Assembly (NCBI RefSeq): GCF_008831285.2
Contig: NC_045145.1
Location: 22,566,802 to 22,630,801 of the forward strand
Source: Nymphaea colorata
Lineage: Eukaryota > Streptophyta > Magnoliopsida > Nymphaeales > Nymphaeaceae
Reading direction: 5' to 3'
Length of the DNA stretch: 64,000 nucleotides
Made by a program: the position numbers and the translations under genes. The notes under the pieces were generated by a model, which did not search any database, was not told the origin of the DNA, and saw nothing but the letters and a program-made list of their open reading frames with translations. This document shows positions 60,057 through 64,000 of the stretch, piece by piece; position 1 is the first letter of the stretch; each line of letters starts with the position of its first letter.

Positions 60057-60300
60057 CAGTAGCAGAGCTAGAAATTTTGGTCTGAAGGATACTAATTCAA
60101 ACAATTTTGGATTCTTAGAAGCACTAATATATACAAAAAAGGCAAATTGTTGAGACATCAACTTGAAATTTTGTGAGCTGGTGTGGACAATGCCAACCAG
60201 TTCACATATGGGTCCGTCGTTATTTATTATATATCTGACAGATCTTAAGTTTTTTTGAATTAGTGTCCCTCAGTCAAAAAATCCTGGTTTCGCCACTAAA
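60057..60300. mobile_element. Repeat element with GCAGAGC/GGCGAA ends
   Basis: It starts AGTAGCAGAGCTAGAAATTT and ends AATCCTGGTTTCGCCACTAA. The reverse complement of the end (AGTGGCGAAACCAGGATT) aligns with the start, giving an imperfect terminal inverted repeat of about 18 bp. Non-coding, 244 bp. Related to the copies at 42793 and 45503. Confidence 0.45.
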
Positions 60301-61616
60301 TTTTAAGTTTTTTCATGGTGTTTTTGTAAGGCATGGCCGTCAAAGCTTACTTTTGGTTGAGGCCCAGTAAGTGGTTTGGTGCTTGGTCTTCAGAAGACCA
60401 ATTTGCTTGTGGGAATTGCAGATGCTTCATGAAGAAAAAAATATTGCCTCTATATTCTTACCAGGAAATGTTGGAACATGAATATGTCTCATGTTGAAGA
60501 GAATGTCTCTTGGTTAGAAGTGAACTTAATGAATAGTGTCTGATTATGAGAGCAGCTTGGTTGTGGGAACTGCAGACAGTCTGGAAAATAAGGCTCTTCG
60601 GCAACAACCCTGCGGGGGAGAGGCCCCCTAACGTTTTATTTCAACAGCAAATATGTGCAACCAAAAACGGCAATCACTCTACAATAAAGAGCTAAAACAG
60701 ACCCGATAGGAAAGCAGTAAGCAAGCGGAAACCAAAAAAGCTACAGGAACCCAATTTACATATTTTGCATTAATAGAAACAGAATAACATGAGCATGGTG
60801 TAAACTCTATGAAATGAGTTGCCACAATCAATTTGCCATCTCTGAGAAGGGCAACGTCTTCCAACGTTGTCCGGAGCCTACCAAGCCATTGTCTGTTGTT
60901 TGATATTAGCATTATACTTTCAAACCTCTCTAAGCCACCAACCATCAAGGTATGACAAAGAATTAAGTCCTCTGGGAGGTCAGTGTTTTCTTCCCACTGA
61001 GCTACTCCTTGGTCAAGATGCATTCTTGATAAAAAGAGAATATAAGGCAAGATTCCCTATATTCCTTCTTTTAATTTCCCTTAAGTACTGATTATGATTG
61101 TGGTTTCTTTGTACAAAGCCAAATTTGTGGCCCTCATACTAAAAACCAGACTCCTATTTTTGAATTCTCCAATGCCGCTCACTTCTACATAGGGCTGAAC
61201 ATAAGCAGAATCGAGCCTGTTCATCTCGAGCACGACTCGACTCCTGGATTGCTCGTCTCGAGCTTTGACAATGTCAGCTAAACTCGATAGACCAAATATT
61301 TTTTTTGCGATTTAGAATTGATTCGTCTGAGTTTCCAAACGATCTGATTCACTGAATCTGCAGCTCACCTATTCAAATGAAGAACCAACTTTTACCACGC
61401 TGATTTAAACCTGATATTCAACCAATTAGCCGTAATACTAGTTGAAGTTCGACTAGATCTGGCACGGATCGATGTTAACTTTGACTCAGATTTACTTTAG
61501 TTACTGCCCTTCAGCCCTAACTCCCAAAGGCAATAAGAGAGTTACACACTTAATATGCGCCTTCTACCCAACCAGCTATGTGACATGTTAGTTGGATTAT
61601 ACTTCTCCAAATAAAT
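60301..61616. other. Intergenic; weak coding-like stretch on the minus strand
   Basis: A minus-strand frame of 123 codons (61050-60679) contains NRQWLGRLRTTLEDVALLRD and may be a transposon remnant; the GC-rich CGGGGGAGAGGCCCCC word at 60612-60630 resembles the one at 39025, at the edge of the possible L1 element. No domain could be assigned. Confidence 0.3.
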
Positions 61617-61836
61617 ACTTTGAGCATATTTCCCTTCAATCATAGAATAGGAATGTGAATGTCCCACTAAGTAATTTGAAATAAGTACTTTGAGCTTTAA
61701 GCATCTTTCACTTAAATCATAGAATAGGAATGTGAATGTCCCACTAAGTACTTTGAAACAAGTACTTTGAGCATTGAGCATATTTCACTTCAATCATAGA
61801 ATAGGAATGTGATGTCCCACTAAGTAATTTGAAGCT
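61617..61836. repeat. 77 bp tandem repeat, three copies
   Basis: The word CATAGAATAGGAATGTGA starts at 61641, 61718 and 61795, an exact 77 bp period. Units contain GTCCCACTAAGTA and TACTTTGAGCAT. Confidence 0.93.
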
Positions 61837-63811
61837 AGCTTGGTACACGATGTTTTTGTTAGAGGGGAAAAGTGATTCAAGTACATATCAGTTGAAGTAC
61901 TAGATTTTGTTTTAAGTTTTAACTTATTTGAGTATTTGATTTGAATCAGGTAGCGTTTCTGCCTATGTTTGCCATGATTTGCTTTGGAGAGAAGGGGAAG
62001 AGGAAAATTTGCAATTTAGATGTTAATATATAGTAAAATTTCAATTTAGACGAAGTCCCTTCATGAGAATAGTCACGTAAGCAACAAATTTTGGAAATAT
62101 TTATTGCCTACAACGTGTTTCTACATTTTATTGAAAAAGTAATTTGGTAAGATTACAAAGCAAAAATAATTTCTCTTGGGGTCTCCCTTTCAACCATAAT
62201 TCATATTTTGGTTGTTTCTATCCCATGGCTCATGGTCTCTTATAAAGGAAGAAGGTCTATAATATATATATATGTGTGTGTGTGAAGAGTGATGATGATT
62301 TTAACTGTTCATATCCAACCATGTAATCAAGGTCGGAAAAAATGTGTGAATTAATATTAGAACACTAAAAATACCCATTTTTTTCTTTTTGTTTGTCTCT
62401 TTAACTCTCCATCATGTTAAAACGAACAGACCTAATTAAATGATTAGGTGATTCTGAAAACCTATAGTTACTATTCAATTTTCATAATATATATAAAAGT
62501 TGTATTTTGAAAACTTTTGGTAGCTTATTTTGCTGATCACGGTAACGTTAAAAGTGGGTCAGAGTGAATGAATTCTGAACAAAGAATAAAGTTTTCATTC
62601 TTGTCCCCAGTTTTTGTTTATATTTGTTTATAACAATTAAGAAAGACTGTTTTCATAATTTTCTTAATCATGGCTACATTTTTTATGGAAAGTGAAGCTT
62701 AGTTAACTTGAGGCACAAAAAACATTAGATGCAATTTTTTTTCATATGTTGTCCTCTACCTCTAAATTCCATTCTTATTGTCTCAATATTTTATATTGTT
62801 CAAGTAAATAAAAAGTTTGTTTAAAATGAAAGTTGTGTTTAAGTTTTTCTTTGACAACTCTTAACTAAACATTTAACGATTATTAAAAAATTACAAAAAT
62901 TTGACTTTTTTTTTATAAATTTAGACAAAAGGCAGGCCGGAAGAAAAAGTTCCTAGAGAAAGCTGGGAAGCCCTTTGTGGAATGCCAGAAGAAATGGTTG
63001 GCGTTCAGATGAAAGAAAGGGAACATGCAGAAGATGATTTTCATGGCACGCCATTGAAATTGGAAACGAAATGACGCGTTTGCCTCGTGTGGAGGAGAAC
63101 TGCGGCAGTGGCGGCGCCTTCTTCCACGCGAGGCCGACACCAACCACCGCCGGCCCTCTCAGGAAACGGCTTTGGCCAGAAAGGAACCCACCTGGTTATA
63201 GGAAGGGTGGACCGTTGAAAATGGGTCGAGGATGGTTGCGGAGGGAATTCTTTTCCCATGGAAAGCGGCTCCCACGTTTGCCTCGCAGCCGCAGGATTTC
63301 CGTGGAAAACGGCGCCCATGAGTTCCTTGGGTAACCGCCCAACCTCGGCGCGATGCATAATAGTTCTTCTTCCCTTCGAGAGGATCCAAAAGTGGCATGG
63401 AAACACCAGGCTAGGAAATACAGGTGGCCGTTTGGCCCAAATGATGCAAGAAATCCAAACTTCAATCACCGCCGGTAAACCAGGGGAAATTTTGATGACC
63501 GAAGTAGAGAAGACCAATAAAAGCTAATTACCCTGTACGTTTCAACGCCAACTGCACTCACTTTCTCTCTCTAAATCCTGGTCCAAATTACAAGGGAAGC
63601 ATCCCTGCCCATTACTAGATTTCTATCTAGCTAGCAAGCAAGCAAGCTATTAGCTCGTCCCTCTTCCTAAAAGGCAGGTATGAGGTACTACATTAATCAA
63701 TTTCTCTCAATCTTTTCATTCAACATATTCATACTTCCCTTTCTTTCGAAAGAGAGAAGGAAGAAAAGCACATCCCTCTCTCTCTTTCTCTCTCTCTGTC
63801 TCCCCTGAGAG
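61837..63811. other. Intergenic and 5' flank of the last gene
   Basis: AT-rich to 62900. A GC-richer block (62913-63530) is open in several frames on both strands without a recognisable domain. From 63540 to 63808 the sequence is pyrimidine-rich (TCTCTCTTTCTCTCTC at 63777-63800), typical of a plant 5' UTR. Confidence 0.45.
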
Positions 63812-64000
63812 ATGGGGAGCGCTTCTTTTTCCGAAGAGAATCAGACTAAGAAGAACAAGCAGATATTTGGTTGGGAAATTTCTCGCAGGGATGCGAGAGT
63901 GTTGAGGTTCGGCCTTTGTGTTTTCTGCGCCACGGGTGTTTTTGCCTTGTACTTTCAGAATTCTCTATGGCCAAACTTCACGATGATCGGCCTGAAGCAG
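63812..64000 (+). CDS. N-terminus of an unrecognised membrane protein (cut by the window end)
   Basis: ATG at 63812 follows a CT-rich leader and opens a 63-codon frame that runs off the window. The product begins MGSASFSEENQTKKNKQIFG, then has a basic stretch (EISRRDARVLRF), a hydrophobic segment at about residues 33-48 (FGLCVFCATGVFALYF) and SLWPNFTMIGLKQ. A short basic cytosolic tail followed by one hydrophobic segment is the layout of a type II membrane anchor, as in Golgi glycosyltransferases, but could also be the start of a multi-pass protein. The family was not recognised. The next bases outside the window will decide it. Confidence 0.7.
   Translation, partial: MGSASFSEENQTKKNKQIFGWEISRRDARVLRFGLCVFCATGVFALYFQNSLWPNFTMIGLKQ

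Noticed and set aside
63041-63517. 158-codon minus-strand open frame
   Set aside because: Several frames are open at the same place on both strands, which fits GC composition better than a gene; kept only as a finding.

Overview
Nuclear DNA of a flowering plant. The evidence is spliced genes with GT-AG introns, three recognisable plant-specific families with conserved exon structure (a plastid PRIN2-type protein, a DUF4228/PADRE protein and a nucleobase-ascorbate transporter), plant Ty3/gypsy and L1 retrotransposon remnants, a plastid tRNA-derived fragment, and long TA, CT and CA microsatellites. The species cannot be fixed from the sequence. No operons, CRISPR arrays or bacterial signals are present.

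Layout. Positions 1-15.8 kb are transposable elements on the minus strand. A broken open reading frame of the plant mobile domain (PMD) type lies at 1-1854. It is followed to the right by a long non-coding leader made of two diverged ~2 kb blocks, ~175 bp satellite-like repeats, and two LTR-like units (ending at 8318 and 9039) that each carry a minus-strand TATAAATA box. This material abuts the truncated 3' end of a decayed Ty3/gypsy gag-pol (9.5-14.1 kb), and the junction was then tandemly duplicated (8822-9278 and 9279-9725). A 5'-truncated, frameshifted D1-type cyclin pseudogene with intact introns sits at 18.2-19.3 kb.

Genes. 25.5-28.9 kb (+): PRIN2-like plastid gene, 3 exons, 186 codons. 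29.2-31.2 kb (-): DUF4228/PADRE gene, 3 exons, 184 codons, convergent with PRIN2 and only 257 bp from it. 52.6-57.7 kb (+): complete nucleobase-ascorbate transporter of the NAT5/NAT6 type, 14 exons, 534 codons. 63812 to the window end (+): first exon, or part of it, of an unrecognised single-pass membrane protein.

The rest (19.4-25.4, 31.3-52 and 57.7-63.8 kb) is intergenic. It holds microsatellites, several minisatellites (57, 77, ~180 and ~265 bp units), short inverted-repeat elements, an L1 reverse transcriptase remnant near 40 kb and a plastid trnI-GAU fragment at 24.5 kb.

The genes form no shared pathway; they are independent plant housekeeping or stress genes. The most unusual structures are the nested and re-duplicated retroelement junction, the PMD element with its LTR-like promoter and repeat-filled leader, and the cyclin pseudogene. 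I found no convincing undescribed system.
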